64,000 nt of DNA, taken from an uncultured Clostridia bacterium (GTDB taxonomy: Bacteria > Bacillota > Clostridia > Christensenellales > Borkfalkiaceae). The stretch spans positions 35,726 through 99,725 of the forward strand of contig CANRKK010000004.1 in NCBI GenBank assembly GCA_947631195.1, read 5' to 3'. The notes under the pieces were generated by a model. That model ran no database searches. It had not been told where the DNA came from and saw nothing but the letters and a program-made list of their open reading frames with translations. Position numbers and translations under genes: made by a program. Each line of letters starts with the position of its first letter. Within the stretch, counting starts at the first letter, position 1. Below are positions 53,351-61,946 of this stretch, piece by piece.

Positions 53351-54226
53351 ATGAAAAAAATTAAAATATCGAAGTCACGTTATAAAATAAAGGAAAGCCC
53401 TGTCTTTCACGCGGTCAATTATGTATTGCTTACGATAATCGGACTGTTATGCCTTTTGCCCTTCTTAAACGTCATCGCAATGGCGTTATCCACGGCGAAT
53501 TTAAAGGTGGACTTCTGGCCGCGCGGCTTTACGTGGTTTAACTTTGCTACGGTATTTAAGGACGTAAACTTTTTCCGCGCTCTCGGCATTTCCATTCTTG
53601 TAACCGCATTCGGCACGGCGCTGTCCGTATTATGCATGTATATGGCGGCGTACGTTCTCTCCAAACAGGATTTCCCGTTGAGAAAAGGCGTTATGATATT
53701 CTTTATCATAGTGATGATTTTCAGCGGAGGTATGGTGCCTAACTACATCGTTGTCAATTCGCTCGGACTTACAAGGACGGTATGGTCCATGATTTTCCCG
53801 TCGGTGGTTCAGGTTTACAATCTTATTCTTATCAAGAGCTACCTTGAAGGCCTGCCCAAGGAACTTGAAGAGTCGGCCAAAATTGACGGCGCAAGCAATT
53901 TGAGAATAATGTTCAAAGTCATTCTTCCCGTTTCAAAGCCGTGTATAGCAAGCGTGTGCCTGTTTACGGCGGTTACGCTCTGGAATAACTACACCAACGC
54001 GCTTATGTATCTCGGCACGGAGGAGAGTTTGTATCCTCTTTCGCTGTATATCTTAAACCATATACATAGCACGCCCGACCCCATAAACTTCACGCAGGTG
54101 GATATTCAAAAGAGCAATATCGAATCGGCAATGATTTTGGTGAGCATACTTCCCATTTTGATAGCTTATCCTTTTGTGCTTAAATTCTTTGCAAAGGGCG
54201 TTACGGTAGGTAGCGTAAAAGGTTAA
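53351..54226 (+). CDS. ABC transporter permease, LplC/YtcP type
   Basis: A 291-residue permease with six predicted helices, the second channel subunit. The EAA loop reads EESAKIDGASNLRIMFKVILPVSKP and the C-terminus ends FAKGVTVGSVKG, as in the YtcP/LplC group. One base separates it from the preceding permease. Its stop codon directly abuts the ROK gene start. Confidence 0.9.
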   Translation: MKKIKISKSRYKIKESPVFHAVNYVLLTIIGLLCLLPFLNVIAMALSTANLKVDFWPRGFTWFNFATVFKDVNFFRALGISILVTAFGTALSVLCMYMAAYVLSKQDFPLRKGVMIFFIIVMIFSGGMVPNYIVVNSLGLTRTVWSMIFPSVVQVYNLILIKSYLEGLPKELEESAKIDGASNLRIMFKVILPVSKPCIASVCLFTAVTLWNNYTNALMYLGTEESLYPLSLYILNHIHSTPDPINFTQVDIQKSNIESAMILVSILPILIAYPFVLKFFAKGVTVGSVKG

Positions 54227-55093
54227 ATGATTTTATCGGTGGATTTGGGGGCAACCAACATAAAAGCCGCCCTCTTTGATGAAAATCTGAACAAAATCGG
54301 CAAAACGCAATCCGTCCCGACGCGCGCTTGCATGGGCAAGGACGGAATAGTTTCCGCACTTAAAAATGCGGTAAACTTATTTGACGGACAGGCGTCCGTT
54401 CTCGCCGTTTCCTCTGCGGGCGACGTGGACGTGAAAACGTCGCGCATAACTTACGCAACGGACAACCTGCCCGGCATGACGGGTTTTGACTTCGTTCGGT
54501 TTGGGGAGCAATTGTCCCTCACGGCATATGCCGTAAACGACGCGCAGGCCGCGCTTTTGGGTGAAGTTTATTGCGGCGCAGGCAGAGAATATAAGGATAA
54601 AAGCATAGTTATGCTCACCTTGGGCTCGGGCGTCGGCGGAGCATATTTCCGCGGCGGAAAAATAATAGCCGATGAAAGCAATATGTTCGGCAGATACGGG
54701 CATTTGACTCTGCATGACGGCGGAAGACGTTGCACCTGCGGGAAGTACGGCTGTGTTGAAACCTATCTTTCGGGAAGGGCCGTTCATCTGTCCGCGGCGC
54801 AACTGGGCATCGACGGGGAGGATATTTTCGAAAAATATCTGAACGGCAGCCCCCGCCATGCGGAGTTCGTAAACGGGCTTGCGGGCGAATTGAAACTCGC
54901 GCTCGGAGCGATTGAAAAAATCAGTCCGTTTGACGTGTGCATTATAGGAGGCGGCGCCGCGGATTGGATGGGCGCGGCATTTGAAAAAATAGCAAAGGGT
55001 ACGGGATATCCCGTAGTTAAAGCCCAATTGGGCAATGACGCAGGGCTGTACGGCGCGTGCGTGAACCTGAAATCCATGCGGGGTGAACTATGA
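54227..55093 (+). CDS. ROK-family sugar kinase
   Basis: A 288-residue cytoplasmic kinase. The ATP-binding DLGATNIK lies at residues 6-13 and the zinc motif CTCGKYGCVE at about 167-176 is the ROK signature, while LGSGVGGAY and IGGGAAD complete the fold. It has no DNA-binding domain, so it is a kinase and not a NagC-type repressor. With nanE, nagA and nagB in the same operon, ManNAc or GlcNAc is the likely substrate (NanK-like). It overlaps the next gene by four bases. Confidence 0.85.
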   Translation: MILSVDLGATNIKAALFDENLNKIGKTQSVPTRACMGKDGIVSALKNAVNLFDGQASVLAVSSAGDVDVKTSRITYATDNLPGMTGFDFVRFGEQLSLTAYAVNDAQAALLGEVYCGAGREYKDKSIVMLTLGSGVGGAYFRGGKIIADESNMFGRYGHLTLHDGGRRCTCGKYGCVETYLSGRAVHLSAAQLGIDGEDIFEKYLNGSPRHAEFVNGLAGELKLALGAIEKISPFDVCIIGGGAADWMGAAFEKIAKGTGYPVVKAQLGNDAGLYGACVNLKSMRGEL

Positions 55094-56682
55094 AAACGTT
55101 GCATGCCGACATTGTAGTTTGCGGGGCAAGTTTAGGCGGCACGCTTGCGGCTTATTCTGCGGCGCGAAGCGGTAAAAACGTTATACTTTTCGAACGCACG
55201 GACTGGATAGGCGGCCAGCTTACGTCGCAGGCTGTTCCGCCCGACGAGCATCCGTGGATAGAATACGGCGGTTGTACCGAAAGTTACAGGGCCTACCGCA
55301 ACGCCGTGAGAAGGCATTATATCGAAAGCGATGAATTTTTAAGCGAAATTAAGGCCGAAAAGTTATTTTGTCCCGCAGACTCGCAGGTGAGTTTTATATC
55401 CCATCCGCCCAAGCTCGCCCTTAAAATTTTAAAGGAAATGTTGGAGCCGTTTGAACGTGCGGGAAACCTTAAAATAATTTTAAACGCCGAACTTTGCGGA
55501 TGCGATTGCAGTGACGGAATAATCCGTTCGGTGATTTATAAAACGGCAGAAGACGACATAACGGCTTTGGGCAAGCTGTTTATTGACGGGACCGACGCGG
55601 GCGATTTACTGCCGCTGAGCGGTATAGAATACTGTACCGGAGCGGAGTCCAAGGAGCAGACAGGCGAAAAACATGCGCCCGCCGCCGCCCGTCCCCAAGA
55701 TATGCAAGCGGTTGTATATACCGCCGCCATCGAAAACCGCATAAAGGGCGATTATGTAATAGCCAAGCCCGAAAATTACGACTATTTCAAAAAGCTGAAA
55801 GCGCCTTACGGCGACTGCCCCGTATATTCGATGTACGGGCCCGATTCGTCCACGGGCAGAGCCAAACTTTTCGGGATGTTTTCCTGCGAATACTCTGCGG
55901 ACGGACAAGAGCTTTTCCCCTTGTATGAATACAGAAGAATTGTGCGTGCGGATAATTTCCGTCAGGGCGTTCCCTATGACGTAACCCTTGTAAATTGGCC
56001 GCAAAACGATTTCTTTTTGGGGAACTTGTTCGATTGCGAAAACGCGCAGGAGAACGACTATCTTGCAAAACAGCTAACTTTGGGGTTTATATATTGGCTG
56101 CAAACGGAAGCGCCGCGCGCCGACGGCGGCAAAGGCTATCCGTATTTCCGGTTAAGCGGGGAACATCTCGGCACGGCAGACGGACTCTCCAAAGCGCCCT
56201 ATATAAGGGAATCCCGCAGAATTATTCCGCAATTCAAAATAACGGAGGATATGGTGATAAAAGGGGCCGACCCCGTTTTCTACGACAGCGTGGGCGTGGG
56301 CAGCTATGCCATAGATTTGCATATAACGACCCAATCGCATACATTTTTTTACGAACCTACCGAAAGGTTTACAATTCCGCTCGGCGCGCTTATAACCAAA
56401 AAACGCACAAATTATATTCCGGCCTGCAAAAATATCGGCACGTCGCACCTTACAAACGGATGTTACCGTCTGCACCCCATAGAGTGGAATATAGGCGAAG
56501 TTGCAGGTTATCTTGCGGCTTATTCTCTGGACGAGGGCTGCGAGATTGCGGAAGTAAGAGAGGACCCCGTCCGTCTTAAAAAATTCAGGGAGATATTGAA
56601 AGAGAACGGTATCCCGCTCGATTGGAGCGGTTGCGATATAGAAAAAATTTCAATTAAAGGCAAAGCCAAGGCAAGGCGCTAA
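55090..56682 (+). CDS. FAD-dependent oxidoreductase
   Basis: A 530-residue flavoprotein of the FAD_oxidored group. The N-terminal dinucleotide motif is VVCGASLGGTLAAYSAARSG (residues 8-27), followed by ERTDWIGGQLTSQ. FIDGTDAGDLLPLSG and the C-terminal NIGTSHLTNGCYRLHPIEWNIGEVAGYLAAY are typical of the family, which is widespread in carbohydrate-use operons, but a substrate is not known to me. No signal peptide is seen. It is coupled to the ROK gene. Confidence 0.83.
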   Translation: MKTLHADIVVCGASLGGTLAAYSAARSGKNVILFERTDWIGGQLTSQAVPPDEHPWIEYGGCTESYRAYRNAVRRHYIESDEFLSEIKAEKLFCPADSQVSFISHPPKLALKILKEMLEPFERAGNLKIILNAELCGCDCSDGIIRSVIYKTAEDDITALGKLFIDGTDAGDLLPLSGIEYCTGAESKEQTGEKHAPAAARPQDMQAVVYTAAIENRIKGDYVIAKPENYDYFKKLKAPYGDCPVYSMYGPDSSTGRAKLFGMFSCEYSADGQELFPLYEYRRIVRADNFRQGVPYDVTLVNWPQNDFFLGNLFDCENAQENDYLAKQLTLGFIYWLQTEAPRADGGKGYPYFRLSGEHLGTADGLSKAPYIRESRRIIPQFKITEDMVIKGADPVFYDSVGVGSYAIDLHITTQSHTFFYEPTERFTIPLGALITKKRTNYIPACKNIGTSHLTNGCYRLHPIEWNIGEVAGYLAAYSLDEGCEIAEVREDPVRLKKFREILKENGIPLDWSGCDIEKISIKGKAKARR

Positions 56683-56717
56683 GACGCGTTACGTATAGAG
56701 GAAATGGTTTTGGGAAA

Positions 56718-57440
56718 ATGAAAATTAAAGTTGTTGAAAATTATGAAGAAATGAGCAAAGAAGCGGCTAAAATTTTAGCCGACGCAGTAAAAAATGCCGT
56801 AAACCCCGTATTGGGGCTTGCTACCGGCAGTACTCCGGTTGGCGTATATCGCGAACTTATCGGAATGTACCGCGACGGCGAAGTAAGTTTTAAAAACGTA
56901 ACTACGGCAAATTTAGACGAATACGTAGGTTTGGGCGCGGAAAACCCGCAAAGCTACGTTTCGTTTATGAAAAGCAATCTTTTCGATTACATAGATATAG
57001 ATCCGTCCAACACTTATATTCCCGACGGCAAAGCCAATGACGTGCAAAGCGAGTGTGAAAGATATACAAAATTGCTTGGGAATATTCCGCGGACGGTCCA
57101 GCTTTTGGGGCTTGGCAGTAACGGGCACATAGGCTTTAACGAACCGGGCACGCCGTTTGCGCGCCATACGCACATTGCCGAACTTACCCAAAACACGGTC
57201 AGCGACAATTCAAGATTTTTCGGCAGTATAGACGAGGTCCCCCGCAGAGCAATTACAATGGGAATTGCGGATATTATAAATGCCGAAACGGTTTTACTTC
57301 TTGCAAGCGGGAAAAACAAGGCCCGCGCGGCTTACGACATGATAAAGGGGGAAGTAAGCGAAGAATGTCCCGCAAGCATTTTGCAACGGCACAAAAACGC
57401 CGTCATAATACTCGATAAAGAGGCGGCCTGGTTACTTTGA
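56718..57440 (+). CDS. nagB: Glucosamine-6-phosphate deaminase
   Basis: Converts glucosamine-6-P to fructose-6-P and ammonia. The 240-residue protein shows GLATGSTPVGVYRELI, TANLDEYVGL with the catalytic Asp, GLGSNGHIGFNEPG and TMGIADI. It is the shorter, Gram-positive form without the C-terminal allosteric extension of E. coli NagB. Its TGA overlaps the nagA ATG by one base, and 35 bases separate it from the FAD protein gene. Confidence 0.95.
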   Translation: MKIKVVENYEEMSKEAAKILADAVKNAVNPVLGLATGSTPVGVYRELIGMYRDGEVSFKNVTTANLDEYVGLGAENPQSYVSFMKSNLFDYIDIDPSNTYIPDGKANDVQSECERYTKLLGNIPRTVQLLGLGSNGHIGFNEPGTPFARHTHIAELTQNTVSDNSRFFGSIDEVPRRAITMGIADIINAETVLLLASGKNKARAAYDMIKGEVSEECPASILQRHKNAVIILDKEAAWLL

Positions 57441-58567
57441 TGAAAGTTTTTAAAAATGCAAAAATTTATATCCGTAAAAAGGGTATAATCGATACAAATA
57501 TTGCTTTCGGCGAAAGGATCGTCTCAATAGGCGGAGAGGTTGACGGCGAAGAAATACCTTTGCCCGAAAATTCTCTGGTGTTGCCGGCGTTTATCGATAT
57601 TCATGTCCACGGCGCGGGCGGCGCAGACTTCATGGACGGAACGGTTGCCGCATTTAAAAAGATAGATGAAACGCTTTCCCGCGAAGGTACGGCGCGCTAT
57701 CTTGCAACTACGATGACGCAGGCGGCAGAGCAAATAAAAAAGGCGCTTTTAGCCGCGGCGGAATTCAAAGGCGAAAATAACGGACTTATCGGCGTGCACC
57801 TCGAGGGCCCATTCATATCCCCCGATAAAGTCGGCGCACAGGACGGTAAATACGCGGCGGCCCCGGATTTTGATTTGTTCGGGCAGTTCGAAGATTGTGC
57901 GCGGGGCTGCATAAAAACGGTCACGCTGGCGCCTGAAACCGCGGGCGCGGAAGAATTTATCAAATTTTTAAAAAAAAGAAACGTGTCCGTTTCGGTGGGC
58001 CACAGTTGCGCCACAAACGGCGAGGTCGTTTCCGCCATATCTTGGGGTGCGAATAAAATAACCCATACGTTCAACGCACAGTCCGGTATTCACCACCGTG
58101 AAATAGGAGTTGCGGGCAGCGCGCTTTTATACGACGGACTGTACACGGAACTCATTGCCGACGGCATACACGTATCTTATCCCGCAATAAAACTTTTAAT
58201 AAAATGTAAACCGGCGGATAAAATTATCCTGATAACGGACGCTATTCGCGCCAAGGGTACAGAGGTATGCGAGAGTGAACTCGGCGGGCAAAAAGTTTAT
58301 ATCCGTAACGGACAGGCAAAACTTGCCGACGGCACGCTTGCGGGGAGCGTTTTAAAAATGAACGAGGCGGTTAAAAACCTTGTTGAAAATGCGGGCGTCA
58401 ACCTCGGGCAAGCGGTTGATTTTGCAAGTTACAATCCCGCAAAATATCTGGGATTGAAGGACTGCGGCAGCATCGCCTGCGGGAATTTGGCAGATTTTTG
58501 TGTAACGGACAGTAGTTTAAACGTGTTATATACCGTGCGCAACGGTGAAATAATATACAAAAAATGA
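57440..58567 (+). CDS. nagA: N-acetylglucosamine-6-phosphate deacetylase
   Basis: Removes acetate from GlcNAc-6-P for NagB. The 375-residue amidohydrolase has IDIHVHGAGGADFMDG (metal site), HLEGPFIS, VSVGHSCAT, THTFNAQSGIHHR, IADGIHVS and ITDAIRAKG. I use the ATG in the TGATG junction, one codon after an in-frame TTG. It completes the route from ManNAc-6-P by way of NanE to fructose-6-P. Confidence 0.95.
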   Translation: MKVFKNAKIYIRKKGIIDTNIAFGERIVSIGGEVDGEEIPLPENSLVLPAFIDIHVHGAGGADFMDGTVAAFKKIDETLSREGTARYLATTMTQAAEQIKKALLAAAEFKGENNGLIGVHLEGPFISPDKVGAQDGKYAAAPDFDLFGQFEDCARGCIKTVTLAPETAGAEEFIKFLKKRNVSVSVGHSCATNGEVVSAISWGANKITHTFNAQSGIHHREIGVAGSALLYDGLYTELIADGIHVSYPAIKLLIKCKPADKIILITDAIRAKGTEVCESELGGQKVYIRNGQAKLADGTLAGSVLKMNEAVKNLVENAGVNLGQAVDFASYNPAKYLGLKDCGSIACGNLADFCVTDSSLNVLYTVRNGEIIYKK

Positions 58568-58579
58568 TAAGGAGTAATT

Positions 58580-60475
58580 ATGGCAAACCTGAGGCTTAAT
58601 CATATATACAAGGTCTATCCCAACGGGCTGAAAGCAGTGAACGACTTTACCATGGATATAGACGATAAAGAGTTTATTGTTTTTGTCGGACCTTCGGGAT
58701 GCGGCAAATCCACCACGCTGAGAATGATAGCGGGGCTTGAAGAGATAACCGCGGGGGAACTTTATATAGGGGATAAACTTGTCAACTGCGTAGAACCCAA
58801 AAACAGAGATATTGCAATGGTGTTCCAGAACTACGCGCTATATCCGCATATGACGATATATGAAAATATAGCGTTCGGACTAAGAATACGTAAGCTGCCA
58901 AAGGAAGAAATCGATAAAAAGGTGCGCGAGGCGGCGGAAATCCTCGGTATTACCGAATACCTTAAAAAGAAGCCGAGAGAAATGTCGGGCGGGCAACGGC
59001 AACGCGTCGCTTTGGGGCGGGCAATAGTCAGAGAACCCAAAGTTTTCCTTTTGGACGAGCCTTTGTCAAACCTCGACGCAAAACTCCGCACGCAGATGCG
59101 CAGTGAAATAGCCAAGTTGCACGCAAAGCTGCAAACCACGTTTATCTACGTCACGCACGACCAGGTAGAGGCGATGACTATGGGCACGCGGATCGTCGTT
59201 ATGAAGGACGGCTATATCCAGCAAATAGATACGCCCAGAAATCTTTACAGCTATCCCTGCAATAAATTTGTGGCGGGATTTATAGGCACGCCGCAGATGA
59301 ATTTTTATAACGGCACTATCAAACTTGAGGGCGACAGCGTGCGCATAAAATTCGACGATACCGAAGTGGAAGTAACGGCGCCATACAAAAATTTTGCAAA
59401 GGCGGACGTAAGATATTTAGACGGCAAAAGACCCGTCGTGTTCGGAATACGTTCGGAACATATTTCTGTTGATCCAAACGAGTATCCCTGCAAAGCAAAG
59501 TGCCGCGTTTCCTATACCGAGGATTTGGGCATCGACAGTCAGGTATATGCCGATTTCAATTTGCAGGGCGCCGACACGATAACCGAAAGCCCGACGAAAG
59601 TAATAGTAAGGGCGCCCGCCGCCATCTACTATCGTCCCGGTGAAATAATAGAAGTATCGTTTGATATGTCGCAATTGCATATCTTCGACGCCGAAACCGA
59701 AAAATCCATTGCGCCTCGAATACCCGAAGAAGCCGTTGCGGAAGCCGAAGTCAAAAACAATAAACTAAAACTGCTCGGCTCGGAATTTGAGCTTCCTCCC
59801 GCAATAGCTTTGGCCGACGGGAAATATGCCGTGAATATCCCCACGGACGCAATGTCGTTTGGCGGTGAGGTCAAAGCGAACTTTATAAAGGAAGAGGATG
59901 TCAACGGTACGCGCCTTATAGAACTCAACGCGGACGGCAAACCGCTGTTTGTTATTGCGGGAGAGGGAGAAGATATAAATTCGGGCATTAAAATAGATCT
60001 TAAAAAATGTACGTTTACACAAGGCAACGAGATTTTGATAAGTCCCTTGCCCTCCTATAACGAGTTGCCCGGAAAAATTGTAAGGATAAGCGAAGTAAGG
60101 GAAGTTAGCGGCAAAAACGGCAAAACCAAAAAGAAAAAAGTAAAAGTTCACAGCCTTGAAATAGCAGGTAAATTATTTGATTGCCCCGAGGATATGGCGG
60201 AACGGATTGTGTCGAATGGCGGACTGAGCATATACGATATGGAGCTCGGCATAAGATTCGCAAACGACGTTACGTTGGGCGAAACCGAAGGCATAACGGC
60301 CGAAACGGTAAAAATTCTGGACTACGGCGACCGCAAATATGCACAGTGTAAAGCGGGGGACAGAACGGTTTGGCTTGAAGTGGACGACGGCTTTACGGGC
60401 GGCACGGTTATGTTTAAACCCGATATTTCAAAAATCAGCGTCTATCAGCAGGAACACGACATCAGGCTGGTATAA
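58580..60475 (+). CDS. CUT1 sugar transporter ATPase (MsmK/UgpC type) with C-terminal extension
   Basis: A 631-residue ABC ATPase, against about 370 for MsmK. Walker A GPSGCGKST is at residues 38-46, the signature MSGGQRQR near 134, Walker B VFLLDEPLSNLDA and the H-loop THDQVEA. The first regulatory (TOBE/OB) domains span about 235-385. An extra 245 residues then follow, including LKLLGSEFELPPAIALADGKYA and a terminal stretch that looks like another TOBE-type beta unit. It probably powers the permeases at 52375-54226. The ribosome site is AAGGAG. Confidence 0.9.
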   Translation: MANLRLNHIYKVYPNGLKAVNDFTMDIDDKEFIVFVGPSGCGKSTTLRMIAGLEEITAGELYIGDKLVNCVEPKNRDIAMVFQNYALYPHMTIYENIAFGLRIRKLPKEEIDKKVREAAEILGITEYLKKKPREMSGGQRQRVALGRAIVREPKVFLLDEPLSNLDAKLRTQMRSEIAKLHAKLQTTFIYVTHDQVEAMTMGTRIVVMKDGYIQQIDTPRNLYSYPCNKFVAGFIGTPQMNFYNGTIKLEGDSVRIKFDDTEVEVTAPYKNFAKADVRYLDGKRPVVFGIRSEHISVDPNEYPCKAKCRVSYTEDLGIDSQVYADFNLQGADTITESPTKVIVRAPAAIYYRPGEIIEVSFDMSQLHIFDAETEKSIAPRIPEEAVAEAEVKNNKLKLLGSEFELPPAIALADGKYAVNIPTDAMSFGGEVKANFIKEEDVNGTRLIELNADGKPLFVIAGEGEDINSGIKIDLKKCTFTQGNEILISPLPSYNELPGKIVRISEVREVSGKNGKTKKKKVKVHSLEIAGKLFDCPEDMAERIVSNGGLSIYDMELGIRFANDVTLGETEGITAETVKILDYGDRKYAQCKAGDRTVWLEVDDGFTGGTVMFKPDISKISVYQQEHDIRLV

Positions 60476-60493
60476 TTCATTTTTTTCTCCTTT

Positions 60494-60532
60494 AAGCAAA
60501 ATACCGTAGCTTACGCTTGGTATTTTGCTTTT
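60494..60532 (+). terminator. Terminator of the glycan operon
   Basis: AAGCAAAATACC pairs with GGTATTTTGCTT around a 13-base loop and is followed by TT. It lies 18 bases after the ATPase stop. Confidence 0.75.
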
Positions 60533-60548
60533 AAAATTCGAGGTATAT

Positions 60549-61760
60549 ATGATTGCTTGGTTAAAATATTTTTTTCTTGGATTCTTTAATGATAAATATA
60601 TCGAGGAGGCCCCCAACCGCAGCTTTTGGAATTCCTTTTTGGGTGTGGTTTCTGCCTTTTTAATTCTTTGCACGGGGGTCTTTACGGGGTACGTCTCGTC
60701 GTTTAACACCCATTATAAAAATTCCGGAGAATTCCGTGCTTTTCTTTCGGCGTCCCTCGATGATGCGGAACTGAAAATGGAAAACGGCAGACTTTCGTCG
60801 CCCAAATATGTAAATAATTTTTTGGATCTCGAAGACGGCGAAAAACCGCAGGGCTACGGACTTATCATAGATACGCGGCCTGCGGCGGAAACTTTTGACG
60901 ATTTTTCGGTTATGTGCTACGACGTAAAAGAAAATGAAATAACTTACAGCGAGTATATGGCTCTTTCGGCAAGCGATAAAAAGGCTTACACTCCGCGCCT
61001 TCTTTACAGCGGAAAAACGCTCGACGTTACGCTAAAACAGGACGAATATAAAAACTATCTTAACGGCAGCGAGGCGGGGAGAGCTGCTCTTTCCGCGCTC
61101 GATTCAAAGAGGGAAAGCGTGGAGATCACGGAAACAGAGTATGCCAACGGCGTCTATACGGAGTATATTAAATTGTATTATCCGTCCCTCGCCGGGGTGG
61201 AAAGATACGGGCAAGCGCCTACGCTGCGCACGTATTATCTCGGGATGGTTGTCTCCGACTTTTCCGACAGTTTTATAATGATTCTGGATGATTTGTGCGT
61301 CGGCTCATTTAAGACGGATAGCGGCGTGCAGGTTGAATTCGAGGGCTACTTTTCGGGTATCGGGGACGGCTCGGTCGATAATTTGGATAAGTTTATAAGC
61401 GACGCTTTCGCGGCAAGCAGCGGATATAATTTTTTATTGTATTTTTTAAATATGTTTAAGTTTGTGCCAATCGCGCTGGTTGCATTTCTTATAATCGCGC
61501 TTTTGACCTTTATAATTTGCAGATATAAAGTTCCCGCGCTGAAAACAGGCTATATCGGCTCGTTAAAGATCGTATGCTCATATCTCTTTATATCGTCGGT
61601 TATTACGTTTATCGTTTCGGTCGCCCTGTCGTTTTTCAACAATAAACTAACGGTATATCTGATGTCGATGATAGTATTTGTTGTAATAGTATTGTTCAGA
61701 GTCGCCGTGCTTATTGTAGCGGGGATAATAAAAGAACAAAAAAACAGCCGCCAATCATAG
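60549..61760 (+). CDS. Polytopic membrane protein, DUF1189-like layout
   Basis: A 403-residue membrane protein. I use the ATG at 60549, preceded by CGAGGT, over the TTG at 60525. One helix near the N-terminus (about 28-52) is followed by an extracytoplasmic domain of about 230 residues and three or four helices at the end (about 295-400). This layout resembles DUF1189 proteins that sit beside maltose-type transporter genes, but the sequence match is not clear to me. It lies just after the transporter ATPase and a terminator. Confidence 0.6.
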   Translation: MIAWLKYFFLGFFNDKYIEEAPNRSFWNSFLGVVSAFLILCTGVFTGYVSSFNTHYKNSGEFRAFLSASLDDAELKMENGRLSSPKYVNNFLDLEDGEKPQGYGLIIDTRPAAETFDDFSVMCYDVKENEITYSEYMALSASDKKAYTPRLLYSGKTLDVTLKQDEYKNYLNGSEAGRAALSALDSKRESVEITETEYANGVYTEYIKLYYPSLAGVERYGQAPTLRTYYLGMVVSDFSDSFIMILDDLCVGSFKTDSGVQVEFEGYFSGIGDGSVDNLDKFISDAFAASSGYNFLLYFLNMFKFVPIALVAFLIIALLTFIICRYKVPALKTGYIGSLKIVCSYLFISSVITFIVSVALSFFNNKLTVYLMSMIVFVVIVLFRVAVLIVAGIIKEQKNSRQS

Positions 61761-61804
61761 AGGGCTTCCCCGTCTACGCAACAGATTCAGAATAATAGAT
61801 ATTC

Positions 61805-61842
61805 AAAGTCCGACCGCTCACCCGGTCGGACTTTTTGCTTTT
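61805..61842 (+). terminator. Terminator after the 60549 gene
   Basis: AAAGTCCGACCG pairs with CGGTCGGACTTT around a six-base loop, followed by TTGCTTTTATT. Confidence 0.88.
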
Positions 61843-61900
61843 ATTATGAAGAATTTTAGGCTCAATATGAGGCTGAATTAGTTGAGTCGTTTATTTATAG

Positions 61901-61946
61901 TAAAAACAAAGCCGCTCCCTCAAACTAATGAGGGTTCGACTTTGTT
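61901..61946 (-). terminator. Terminator of the serine recombinase gene
   Basis: On the minus strand AACAAAG ... CCCTCA-loop-TGAGGG ... CTTTGTT forms an interrupted stem followed by TTTTT. It overlaps the last codons of the recombinase. Confidence 0.65.

Noticed and set aside
40675..60475. Classical sialic acid catabolism
   Set aside because: NanE, a ROK kinase, NagA and NagB are present, but there is no sialate lyase or sialidase in the window.
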